Below, piece after piece: positions 15,584 to 23,308 of a stretch of 24,009 nt of DNA. A program made the translations under genes and the position numbers. The notes below the pieces were generated by a model that worked only from the letters and a program-made list of their open reading frames with translations, ran no database searches and was not told where the DNA came from. The stretch comes from CAYNFT01 sp964396535 (GTDB lineage Bacteria > Chloroflexota > Dehalococcoidia > Dehalococcoidales > UBA2162), in the NCBI GenBank assembly GCA_964396535.1, contig CAYNFT010000025.1, positions 1 to 24,009 on the forward strand, read 5' to 3'. Numbering within the stretch: position 1 is the stretch's first letter; every line of letters starts with the position of its first letter.

Positions 15584-16585
15584 ATGAAAGCTGCTTTTAT
15601 CGTTGCGCCTAGGAAATTTGAGATAAGAGATGTCGAGATGCCGACCATAAACGATGACCAGATGCTGGTGAAAATAGAAGCCTGCGGGGTGTGCACTAGC
15701 GACATGGCGGCATATCTTGACACATGGAGCGAGGACGTCAAGCAACAGCGACCGTTTCCAAGAAGAGTGGGCCATGAACCCGCGGGAACAGTGGTTGAAG
15801 TGGGAAAGAATGTTGAAGGTTTCAAGGAAGGGGACAGAATAACCGGTATTTTCGGCATGGGAAGCTTTGCCGAATATGCTGCTTTCAACCCATTAGGAGG
15901 ACCCGGTGCTAGACGCGCCCCTATGATTGAAAAGATACCTGACGGAATTCCCATAGAACATGCGATAGGCGAACCACTAATGTGCCTGATGTCTATAGCC
16001 AGAACCACCACCCCGGAGCTAGGAGACTATGTATTCCAGGTAGGCTGTGGTTTTATGGGACTGGGCGTTATTGCCGGAGTAGCCAACCCTAAACTCAGGG
16101 AATACATAGTCTGTGACCTTGAGGACTGGAGACTGGACTTAGCCAGGGAACTTGGCGCTACAATCACCTTGAACCCCAATAAAGTTGATGTGGTCGAGGA
16201 AGTTATGAAAATAACGGACGGCAAGGGAGTTGATGTAGCCATAGAAGTCGTAGGCCATCCACCGGGCATGAAAATGGTTGGCGCAGTAATTAAGGGTAAC
16301 AGGGGAAAGATTATTGCTGTTGGCTGGCACCAAGCTCCGGACACCTATGAGTTGATGAGCTGGATTAAGTCACCGATAATATATAGCCCTCAAGGCATAG
16401 GCATGTCTACGGATCCGCTAAGCGAACTGCCTCGAGCCATTTGGGCTATACAAAAGGGAATCTATCCAATGGAGAAGCTTGTCACTCACAGGTATAAGCT
16501 GGAAGACATAGGCAAAGCATTTGAGGACAACCTTGGAAGAACAAAGGGATATATAAAGGGCGTAGTTATGCCATTTATGACATAA
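15584..16585 (+). CDS. zinc-type medium-chain alcohol dehydrogenase family oxidoreductase
   Basis: 333 residues of the MDR superfamily. The GroES-like half carries catalytic zinc ligands Cys37 (CGVCTSD) and His64/Glu65 (GHEPAG), with a further acidic ligand likely in GEPLMC. The four-Cys structural zinc lobe is absent: the region near residue 105 reads GGPGARRAPM. The Rossmann half has QVGCGFMGLG, and the acidic residues of VCDLEDWR ending beta-2 favour NAD(H) over NADP(H). The family includes sorbitol, threonine and other polyol dehydrogenases; the substrate cannot be assigned. The ATG has AAGGAGG 9 bp upstream. It is monocistronic and divergent from the UGSC-like selenoprotein, so the two may share regulation and possibly a redox pathway. 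Confidence 0.85.
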   Translation: MKAAFIVAPRKFEIRDVEMPTINDDQMLVKIEACGVCTSDMAAYLDTWSEDVKQQRPFPRRVGHEPAGTVVEVGKNVEGFKEGDRITGIFGMGSFAEYAAFNPLGGPGARRAPMIEKIPDGIPIEHAIGEPLMCLMSIARTTTPELGDYVFQVGCGFMGLGVIAGVANPKLREYIVCDLEDWRLDLARELGATITLNPNKVDVVEEVMKITDGKGVDVAIEVVGHPPGMKMVGAVIKGNRGKIIAVGWHQAPDTYELMSWIKSPIIYSPQGIGMSTDPLSELPRAIWAIQKGIYPMEKLVTHRYKLEDIGKAFEDNLGRTKGYIKGVVMPFMT

Positions 16586-16622
16586 GTGCCGTCCTTAAAG
16601 GCTAAGGTAACAAGAGGTAAAG

Positions 16623-16639
16623 GAGAGGCTTCGCCTCTC
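16623..16639. repeat. short perfect hairpin
   Basis: GAGAGGC, TTC, GCCTCTC: a 7-bp perfect inverted repeat 40 bp after the dehydrogenase stop. No T-tract follows. It may be part of the same intergenic repeat unit as the hairpin at 16693-16721. Confidence 0.5.
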
Positions 16640-16692
16640 AAGAGTAATAAACGGGGAGCGAAAGAGGGGCACTGGCACCTCATACAAAACTT

Positions 16693-16721
16693 CCCCCTTC
16701 CCCTTGATAAGGGGAAGGGGG
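16693..16721. repeat. REP-like palindrome
   Basis: CCCCCTTCCCCTT and AAGGGGAAGGGGG are perfectly complementary over 13 bp around GAT, followed by ATTAAGGGGGATGGGG. Purine/pyrimidine-biased palindromes of this form are common dispersed intergenic repeats in many bacterial genomes. It could also end transcription of the dehydrogenase gene. Confidence 0.6.
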
Positions 16722-16795
16722 ATTAAGGGGGATGGGGTTACTAAATACAACAACTGATGGGATGAAGTTGATAAGCACTCTAGTCTCATATAAAG

Positions 16796-16824
16796 TTGAC
16801 GTGACCCCTCAAATAGGATAACAT
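16796..16824 (+). promoter_or_regulatory. promoter of tatA
   Basis: TTGACG (16796-16801), a 17-bp spacer and TAACAT (16819-16824), about 80 bp upstream of the ATG. Confidence 0.5.
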
Positions 16825-16904
16825 AAAAAAGACTGAAGGTAGCCAATATATTGGTACCCAGAAAAATTCGATATTAGCAATCTTTACCGAGGGGGAAGGG
16901 AATC

Positions 16905-17141
16905 ATGTTTGGTCGTATGGGACCGTGGGAAATCGCTCTTATCGTAGTAATTATCCTGATTGTCTTCGGGGTAGGCAAGCTACCGCAGGTTGGTTCAGCT
17001 ATTGGCAAGGGGATGCGAGCTTTCCGCAAGGGACAGGCGGGAGAAGATGATGAGGAGGAAGAGGAGGAAGAAGAAGAGGAGAAACCAAAACCGAGAAGGA
17101 AAGTCGCCAGGAAAGTAACCAAGAGCAAAGCAAAAAGCTAA
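16905..17141 (+). CDS. tatA: TatA/E-family twin-arginine translocase subunit
   Basis: 78 residues. A short N-terminal membrane helix (about 7-22, PWEIALIVVIILIVFG) is followed by the hallmark FGxxKLPQVGSAIGKGMRAFRKG amphipathic helix, and then an unusual run of Asp/Glu (about 48-59) and a Lys/Arg-rich tail. TatA oligomers form the passage for folded, cofactor-bearing proteins exported by the Tat system. No tatC or tatB adjoins it; stand-alone tatA genes are common. GGGGGAAGGGA lies just before the ATG. The acidic-then-basic tail is low-complexity sequence and gives no further function. Confidence 0.9.
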   Translation: MFGRMGPWEIALIVVIILIVFGVGKLPQVGSAIGKGMRAFRKGQAGEDDEEEEEEEEEEKPKPRRKVARKVTKSKAKS

Positions 17142-17212
17142 AGTATGTTACCATCATAATAGGGCGCTGAAAGACTTAGTTTTTCAGTAGCGGTAAAGGC
17201 GAGAGTGATAGT

Positions 17213-17250
17213 AAGCTCCGGTTAGCTATAGAAGCTGGGCGGAGCTTTTC
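17213..17250 (+). terminator. intrinsic terminator of tatA
   Basis: AAGCTCCG (17213-17220) pairs with CGGAGCTT (17240-17247), an inner AGCT/AGCT pair shortens the loop, and TTC closes a four-T run. It lies 70 bp after tatA and 17 bp before the hdrB 3' end, so in reverse it may also end the hdr operon. Confidence 0.6.
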
Positions 17251-17266
17251 AGTATTCTGCGAAGGA

Positions 17267-18121
17267 TCACAGCAAACCATGGGAGGCAAGCAATTTAGAG
17301 GGGTTAATCAAGTGTTTCTTGAACCAACGTCTGGCATCAGGATGCCCCATCGCCAGTCCCATCAACTCTGTAAAATAGAATACGGGAAGCGGGTTACCGG
17401 CAAAGTCCTGCCTGCCATCAACGTTCATCTGGCATAGAGGACAAGCAGCAACCAGTGCTTCTGCTCCCACCCCACGAGCCATCTCCACCAGCTCCCCTAC
17501 CAGTCTGATTACAATATCCCTCTTAGTCAGGGCAAGACTCCCCCCACAGCAATCCACCTTACCTGACCAGTCCAGAACCTCTGCCCCCAGGGCTGCCAGC
17601 AAGTTGTCCATAGACTGAGGATTCTCCGGGTCGTCGAAGCCAACAACCTTCGGCGGACGAACCAGAAAACAGCCGTAGTAGCATACCAACTTGAGCCCGG
17701 AAAGAGGTTTCGTTACCTTCTCTTTTATTGCCTCAATACCGACATCATTTACTAATATATCCAGTATGTGCCTTACATCATACTTTGCCTCATACGGTAA
17801 GCCAACGGATTCTACCACCTTTTCCCTTAGTTCAGGTTTTTCCATAACCTCGTGCCGGGTGTGTTTTAGTCGCACATAACAGGCAGGACAGGCGGCAGCT
17901 ATATCCATACCCTGCTTTTCAGCAATAGCCAGGTTCCGCCCAACAATGGCATGATTCAGCAGATAATTAGTGCTGTGCCCGGAGGAAGCACCACAGCAGT
18001 TCCAATCGGGAAGCTCCTCCAGCTCTATTCCGAGGCTCTCGGAGACTGCCTTTGTAGAAAGGTCATACTCTTTAGCCAGGGCCGCTTCAAGGCTGCAACC
18101 CGGATAGTAAGCGTACTTCAA
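17267..18121 (-). CDS. hdrB: heterodisulfide reductase subunit B (CCG-domain protein)
   Basis: 284 residues with two CCG domains: YYPGCS (Cys9), NCCGASS (Cys42/43) and ACPACY (Cys78/81); then CYYGCF, DCCGGS and ACPLCQ. In HdrB of methanogens these Cys hold two non-cubane [4Fe-4S] clusters that cleave a disulfide; in non-methanogens the natural substrate is unknown. It starts at TTG, which overlaps the hdrC stop as TTGA, with AGGAGG upstream, so it is translationally coupled and last in the operon. Confidence 0.9.
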   Translation of the reverse strand: MKYAYYPGCSLEAALAKEYDLSTKAVSESLGIELEELPDWNCCGASSGHSTNYLLNHAIVGRNLAIAEKQGMDIAAACPACYVRLKHTRHEVMEKPELREKVVESVGLPYEAKYDVRHILDILVNDVGIEAIKEKVTKPLSGLKLVCYYGCFLVRPPKVVGFDDPENPQSMDNLLAALGAEVLDWSGKVDCCGGSLALTKRDIVIRLVGELVEMARGVGAEALVAACPLCQMNVDGRQDFAGNPLPVFYFTELMGLAMGHPDARRWFKKHLINPSKLLASHGLL

Positions 18122-18696
18122 TCCTTCTCCCCTCCTGAAATACCTTTAGTCTTATTAAAAATCTCTTTTACCTGCTTTGCACCTTTGATTCTGGATGGAA
18201 TGAAGGGCAGCTTACGCTTCAGTATCATTCTTATACCCAGACCAAGGTCACCAAAAAAGTCTCTGGTTTTCAACATAAGGTAAAGAATCAAGCCCAGTTC
18301 GTACTGCTTCCCTAACAATTTAATAGGATAAAGAAAAGCCCGATGAAAAGCAGGGACAATCCTCTCCTTACCCTCTATTTTCTCCTGAAGCGCCATCTCT
18401 CGCAGTGTATCCATTACCCTCAGTATGTCTATTTCATTGGGGCAACGGGCAACACAGGTTTCACAGCCAAGGCAAATCCATATACCTGAGCTATTCAGTA
18501 CTTGCTCCTTGAGACCCAGTTGAACCATCCTTATTATCTGGTCAGGGTGATAATCCATATCCGGAGACACAGGACACCCCAAACTGCAGGTAAAGCATTG
18601 ATAGCAGCGGTCGAGCGGCTCTCCACTCACCTGCTTCACCTGCTGAGCAAAGGCAGTATCGACTGACTGGGCACCAGACTTACTAACAAATTTAAT
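18118..18696 (-). CDS. hdrC: heterodisulfide reductase subunit C (iron-sulfur protein)
   Basis: About 192 residues from the start chosen here. Two [4Fe-4S] motifs stand at CYQCFTCSLGCP (Cys31/34/37/41) and CLGCETCVARCP (Cys75/78/81/85), followed by a basic C-terminal tail. HdrC passes electrons between HdrA and HdrB. The start is unclear: no ATG, GTG or TTG lies near the preceding stop at 18700-18698. ATT at 18696 sits right after that stop, 15 bp beyond an AGGAGG, and fits the usual 25-30 residues before the first Cys. Alternatives are ATG at 18780 (82-bp overlap with a GAAGG site), ACG at 18705, or GTG at 18639. Confidence 0.85.
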   Translation of the reverse strand: MKFVSKSGAQSVDTAFAQQVKQVSGEPLDRCYQCFTCSLGCPVSPDMDYHPDQIIRMVQLGLKEQVLNSSGIWICLGCETCVARCPNEIDILRVMDTLREMALQEKIEGKERIVPAFHRAFLYPIKLLGKQYELGLILYLMLKTRDFFGDLGLGIRMILKRKLPFIPSRIKGAKQVKEIFNKTKGISGGEKD

Positions 18697-18697
18697 G

Positions 18698-19825
18698 CTA
18701 CTCGTAGCCCACCTCCTGCAATTCCTCCTCTTTGAAAGTAGACAGGGGTAGCTCTTCCTCAAGACTTCGCCCGGGGACATAGTCAAAAACCTTCTGCACG
18801 CGGTCTCCAACCAGGCGGAAGATGCTAAAAACAGGTACCTCATTAGGGCAGGCTTCCTGGCAAAGTCCACAGCCTACACACGAGGAAGCCATATGATTCA
18901 GCCGAGTCAGGTGAAAAAGTACGGTATCTGTGGGCATCCTCAGAGCATCTTTCCTAGATGCCCAATCCAGATATTTGTCAGCCCCCCATTCAAAGGTAGG
19001 TGAATCAAACAAGCACTCCTTGCAATAACAAATGGGACAAACATCCCGGCAATTATGACAATTAATACATCGGCTAAAAGTAGATATTAGACTGTCCCAC
19101 CCATTAATCTCTTTGCCCGTCCTTTCAAAGAGTTCGTCTCGCTTTTTTATTCTCTCGGAGACAAGTTTTTCGATAGCAGACTGCCTCTTCTCTCCATCTT
19201 TACCCTCTTTCAGTTCTAGCTCTCCCAAAATTCTCTCCCCCTCCTCCGTGTTAGCTTCAATGAGAATAGCTTTATCAAAATCCAGGCCGATTAGACCGAT
19301 AGTAATATCGGCATTCATTGGAAATGAATACTCGCACACCTGGCAGGCTTCTCTGAGTAAAGAATCTTCTTTCCCTTCCCTGACCATGTCAAGCGCTCGC
19401 TGGGCCGGAGACTGGCTTTCCTTAACGAGATTACCATAGTCATTGATAGAGTAGGTACCAAAGCAGTCTATGCCTATTAAAACCAGGTTCTGTAAAGAAG
19501 CCTGCTTCAGTTTTACCAGCTCAATAACGGCCCTCAATTCACAGGGTCTGAGTACCACACCTATCTTTCTTTGACTGGATGCTACCTTGGTCAGAGCAGA
19601 AATGATACGGGCGGAGTTAACCGGAAGTACTGGGGCCAGAGGATTGGCAGCCTCCAGTTTATCAGCATTACTGACCAGTGTTTGTACCACGTTATCCCCC
19701 GAAGGTAGTTCAACGGGAACCAAAAGGGCATCAACCAGTCCCTTCTCCAGCAATTCCTTTAAGAACTGCCTCAGGGTCTCTAAAAGTCCACCCTCGCCTA
19801 CCTCAATAAGAGCACTACGCACCAT
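18698..19825 (-). CDS. coenzyme F420 hydrogenase/dehydrogenase beta-subunit-like protein (FrhB/FdhB family)
   Basis: 375 residues. The central domain has the FrhB/FdhB signatures RPCELRA (93-99), GIDCFG (118-123) and CQVCEY (161-166). The C-terminal part adds two ferredoxin-type motifs, CINCHNCRDVCP (Cys253/256/259/263) and CVGCGLCQEACP (Cys316/319/322/326). FrhB-type subunits bind FAD and exchange electrons with F420 or, in bacteria, with NAD(P)H or another donor. I infer it is the electron entry or exit module of the Hdr complex. Start: ATG with GAGAGGAG just upstream, 10 bp after mvhD. Confidence 0.85.
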   Translation of the reverse strand: MVRSALIEVGEGGLLETLRQFLKELLEKGLVDALLVPVELPSGDNVVQTLVSNADKLEAANPLAPVLPVNSARIISALTKVASSQRKIGVVLRPCELRAVIELVKLKQASLQNLVLIGIDCFGTYSINDYGNLVKESQSPAQRALDMVREGKEDSLLREACQVCEYSFPMNADITIGLIGLDFDKAILIEANTEEGERILGELELKEGKDGEKRQSAIEKLVSERIKKRDELFERTGKEINGWDSLISTFSRCINCHNCRDVCPICYCKECLFDSPTFEWGADKYLDWASRKDALRMPTDTVLFHLTRLNHMASSCVGCGLCQEACPNEVPVFSIFRLVGDRVQKVFDYVPGRSLEEELPLSTFKEEELQEVGYE

Positions 19826-19835
19826 CTTCTCCTCT

Positions 19836-20261
19836 CTAAATAGTCCATTGCTTTTTCAGTGGATTTGGCCCTTTCTTCTTCATCTCAGCGGTAATCTCTT
19901 TCATCGTCTCAGCAAACTTCGCCCCTTCAGAAGCACTAATCCATCTCAGCCATACACGGTCATCATCCAGTCCCAGAGTGCTGAGAATAGTCTTTAATGC
20001 AGTAATTCTTCTCCGGGTCTTGTAATTGCCCGATACGTAGTGGCAGTCACCAGGCTCACAGCCTCCCACGATGACAGCATCAGCTCCACTGAGCAGAGAC
20101 CTTAATATGTACACAGGGTCCACCGAGGCACTACACATTGTCCTTATCGCGCGAACGTTCGCAGGATACTGAAACCTGCTGGTGCCAGCCAAATCGGCGG
20201 CTGTTGAAGTACACCAGTTACAGAAGAAACCTACTATCACCGGCTCAAATTCATCATCCAT
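19836..20261 (-). CDS. mvhD: MvhD-like [2Fe-2S] subunit linking an electron donor to HdrA
   Basis: 141 residues of the MvhD/FlpD family: FFCNWCTSTAADLAG (Cys14/17), RTMCSASVDP (Cys43) and GGCEPGDCHY (Cys68/73), the expected five Cys, with SASEGAKFAE near the end. In methanogens MvhD carries electrons from hydrogenase or formate dehydrogenase to HdrA. Here it lies between hdrA (15 bp) and the frhB-like gene (10 bp), consistent with connecting those two proteins. A GGGGG ribosome-binding site precedes the ATG. Confidence 0.9.
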   Translation of the reverse strand: MDDEFEPVIVGFFCNWCTSTAADLAGTSRFQYPANVRAIRTMCSASVDPVYILRSLLSGADAVIVGGCEPGDCHYVSGNYKTRRRITALKTILSTLGLDDDRVWLRWISASEGAKFAETMKEITAEMKKKGPNPLKKQWTI

Positions 20262-20276
20262 TATCTAACCCCCTGT

Positions 20277-23200
20277 TCATACTCCAGCATCAATCATTGA
20301 TAAGACCTGCTTATCAGTGAACCTTCTGAGCTTGGTAGCCCCGCTAGGGCAGACCGCAGCGCAGGCACCACATCCCTGGCACAATGCCTCCCTCACTACC
20401 ACCACGCCCTTATCACTATCCTTAACCCTGGCACCATAAGGGCAGGCCTCTATACACAGCTCACACCCGGTACACCACCGCTCATTAACTTCAGCTACAA
20501 TCTGAGAGGGCTGTAGCTGTTCTCGACTGAGCAAGGTTACTGCCCTCTGTGCGGCAGCCTGAGCCTCGGCTATGACTTCCCCTATACTTCGAGGAGAAAG
20601 AGCCAGCCCACAGGCAAAAATACCGTCCTTGTTGAAATCCACCGGACGGAACTTGACTTCCGCTTCCTTGAAGAAGCCTTCCCCGGTCAACTCCAGACCG
20701 AGCATTTGAGATAGTTCCTCATTACTATCCTGGGGGATTATTGCCGGGCTAAGCACCAGCAAATCAGGCTCCAATATCAATCTATCCCCTAAAGCGGGCT
20801 CTATAACCTCAATATTTAACGCCTCCTGCTCAAGCTTAACCTGCGGCTCCTTGCCAAGCTCGTAGCGAACAAATATTACCCCTGCTTCTCTGGCCTTGGT
20901 GTAGTACTCCTCCATAAAACCGTAGCTCATCATATCCCTGTAGAGAACAAATATCTGAGCCTCCGGGTTGAGTTGTTTCAATTTAAGTGCATTCTTTAAT
21001 GCCTGATTACAGCAGATGCGACTGCAATAAGGCCTTTCAGTATTCCTTGAGCCAACGCACTGAATCATCACCACCAGGTTAAGACCTTCAGGCTTCAGCT
21101 CTCCAGATGCCAACCTCTGCTCAAGCTCTCTTTGAGTAACTATGCGTTCACTTTGTCCATACAAGTACTCACTGGGTTGGTATTCCTTACCACCGGTGGC
21201 AATGATAACAGCACCCACCTGGAGGGGAATTTCCTCTTCTTTGCTGCTGAGGGTTACCTCGAAATTGCCGGCATAGCCCCCAACCTGCGCTACCTCTGTT
21301 TCCCTATAAACATGAATCAGGGAGCTGGCTTCCACTGCTTGAACGATATCGCCAAGTAACTTTTGAGGGTCGTTTCCCTGCAGAGTGGAGTAAATATCTC
21401 GCAGGTTCCCTCCCAGCTCCGACGATTTCTCCACCAGATGAACCTCATACCCCTGCTCAGCAATGGATAGAGCAGAAACTAAACCACTAAGACCACCGCC
21501 GATAACCAGAGCACCACTCGTAACAACGCTGGGAGAAGCGGCTGAGCCCTTCTGTAATCTAGCCCTCTCCACTGCCATAGCCACCAAGCTCTTTGCTTTT
21601 TCGGTTGCTGCCGCTGGTTGCTCTTTGTGAACCCAGGCAACTCCCTCCCTCAGATTGACAAATTGCACAAAAGCCTGTCTCAACCCAGCTTCTTTCAGAG
21701 CATTGGTTACCACTCCACCGCAGACAGAGGGAGGGCAGGCAGCAAAAATCAGCCGGTTGGCTTTGGACTTGTCTATTTCACCCATCAGCTTCTTCAAGGT
21801 ATCCCTCTGACACAGGTAAGGCACCTCAGAAACATGGACAACCCCGGGCAAATCCTTACTAAACTCAACCAGTTCATTTATGTCAACTACTGAACCAACC
21901 TCTTCGCCGCAGCGGCATAAGAAGATGGCTGTCCGCGGCTCTTCTTCAGCCATCTCGCCGGCATCGTCTTTAACAGATACAGGTTGATTACCTGCAGGAG
22001 AGAGCAATTTAGAGACCTGACAGGCAGCAGCGCCAGCCTCGATTAGAGTATCAGCAATATCTTTAGGGGCGGAGGCTGAACCACAAACATAGACTCCCTC
22101 CCTGCTTGTTTCGACACAGGAGAATTCTTCGGTTTGACAAAATCCCCACTTATTTAATTCTACGCCGAGAGTTTGACCGAGTTCAGCGAACCTTGGCGGC
22201 GGGACTTGCCCAATAGACAACACCACAAGTTCAAACCGGTGTTTGACCAGCTTCCCGTCCTCCGCCTTAGCGACAAAAAGTATGTCCCCTGTCTGTGGCT
22301 CCTGTTTAATTACAGGCACCCGACACCGGATAAAATTCACCCCGTACTTCTCTTTGGCTTCCAGGTAATATCTATAATTGCCTTTACCAAAAGCCCTTAT
22401 ATCCATATAGAAGATACTAACATCAATATCAGGGTTAGCCTCCTTGGCCAGGATAGCCTCTTTTATGGCATACATACAGCAGGCTGAGGAACAGTAATTC
22501 CGGTTCAATTCTCTGGAGCCTACACATTGCAGGAAGGCTATTGAGTGGGGAGCCTTGCCATCGGAAGGACGGAGCAGCTTCCCCTGCGAGGGTCCGCCGG
22601 GACTGAGCATCCTTTCCATCTGGATACTGGTTACAACATTACTATAGCGCTGATAACCATACTGAGTGGTAAGCTGAGGGTTGAATTCTTCAAACCCGGT
22701 TGATAGAACAACAGCACCCACCTTTATTTCTGTAATTTCATCTTGAACATCAAGGTTTATAGCCCGGGCAGGGCATTTCTCAACACAAGCCCCGCATTTA
22801 GTGCAGTTTTCCCAGTCGATAAGGTAGGCATTAGGTGCACCCAGAGGATGCCTAACGTAGATAGCCTTGCGCTTGTCCAGGCCCTCATTAAACTCACTGG
22901 CTACTTCTACAGGACAGACCTGGCTACATATTCCGCACCCGGAGCACAAATCATGATCCACTCCCAGCGGCTTATGCCTCAGTGTGACTGAGAAATCGCC
23001 TGCTTCCCCCTCCATCTTCTCCACCTCGGTGAGGGGTAGAAACTCGATATTGGGATGGTTTAATCCTCTGCGCAGGCAGAACTGGGCAGATTCGTCCCCA
23101 GCCACGAGGGGAAGCATTTTGCACAGCCCACAATGACTATCAGGAAACCACTTATCCATTTGCAGGATAGTGCCCCCAATGTCAGGGCTGCGGTCACAAA

Positions 23201-23303
23201 GATAGACCTTAAACCCGGATTCAGCTAAATCAAGGGAGGCTTTTACTCCACCCACCCCAGCACCGATAACCAGGACTGCCTTTTCTTTATTTTCTGCGCT
23301 CAT
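20277..23303 (-). CDS. hdrA: double-module heterodisulfide reductase subunit A (FAD and iron-sulfur)
   Basis: 1008 residues, far longer than single HdrA (about 650). Module 1: FAD-binding GAGVGG (14-19), Cys58/61/76 (SHCGLC...FC), ferredoxin motifs at Cys120-130 and Cys167-177, and CVGSRELNRNYCSSACC. A central thioredoxin-reductase-like linker (about 445-590, FLCRCGEEVG ... ACPPSVCGG) follows. Module 2: GGGLSGL, VEKSSELGGN, CVGSRNTERPYCSRICC, and a C-terminal pair of [4Fe-4S] motifs (CTGCELCIEACP, CQGCGACAAVCP). HdrA carries the flavin that splits electron pairs in bifurcation. The two flavin modules in one chain suggest two such centres or one structural module. The ATG lies 5 bp after the upstream gene's stop. 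Confidence 0.92.
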   Translation of the reverse strand: MSAENKEKAVLVIGAGVGGVKASLDLAESGFKVYLCDRSPDIGGTILQMDKWFPDSHCGLCKMLPLVAGDESAQFCLRRGLNHPNIEFLPLTEVEKMEGEAGDFSVTLRHKPLGVDHDLCSGCGICSQVCPVEVASEFNEGLDKRKAIYVRHPLGAPNAYLIDWENCTKCGACVEKCPARAINLDVQDEITEIKVGAVVLSTGFEEFNPQLTTQYGYQRYSNVVTSIQMERMLSPGGPSQGKLLRPSDGKAPHSIAFLQCVGSRELNRNYCSSACCMYAIKEAILAKEANPDIDVSIFYMDIRAFGKGNYRYYLEAKEKYGVNFIRCRVPVIKQEPQTGDILFVAKAEDGKLVKHRFELVVLSIGQVPPPRFAELGQTLGVELNKWGFCQTEEFSCVETSREGVYVCGSASAPKDIADTLIEAGAAACQVSKLLSPAGNQPVSVKDDAGEMAEEEPRTAIFLCRCGEEVGSVVDINELVEFSKDLPGVVHVSEVPYLCQRDTLKKLMGEIDKSKANRLIFAACPPSVCGGVVTNALKEAGLRQAFVQFVNLREGVAWVHKEQPAAATEKAKSLVAMAVERARLQKGSAASPSVVTSGALVIGGGLSGLVSALSIAEQGYEVHLVEKSSELGGNLRDIYSTLQGNDPQKLLGDIVQAVEASSLIHVYRETEVAQVGGYAGNFEVTLSSKEEEIPLQVGAVIIATGGKEYQPSEYLYGQSERIVTQRELEQRLASGELKPEGLNLVVMIQCVGSRNTERPYCSRICCNQALKNALKLKQLNPEAQIFVLYRDMMSYGFMEEYYTKAREAGVIFVRYELGKEPQVKLEQEALNIEVIEPALGDRLILEPDLLVLSPAIIPQDSNEELSQMLGLELTGEGFFKEAEVKFRPVDFNKDGIFACGLALSPRSIGEVIAEAQAAAQRAVTLLSREQLQPSQIVAEVNERWCTGCELCIEACPYGARVKDSDKGVVVVREALCQGCGACAAVCPSGATKLRRFTDKQVLSMIDAGV

Positions 23304-23308
23304 CCTCT

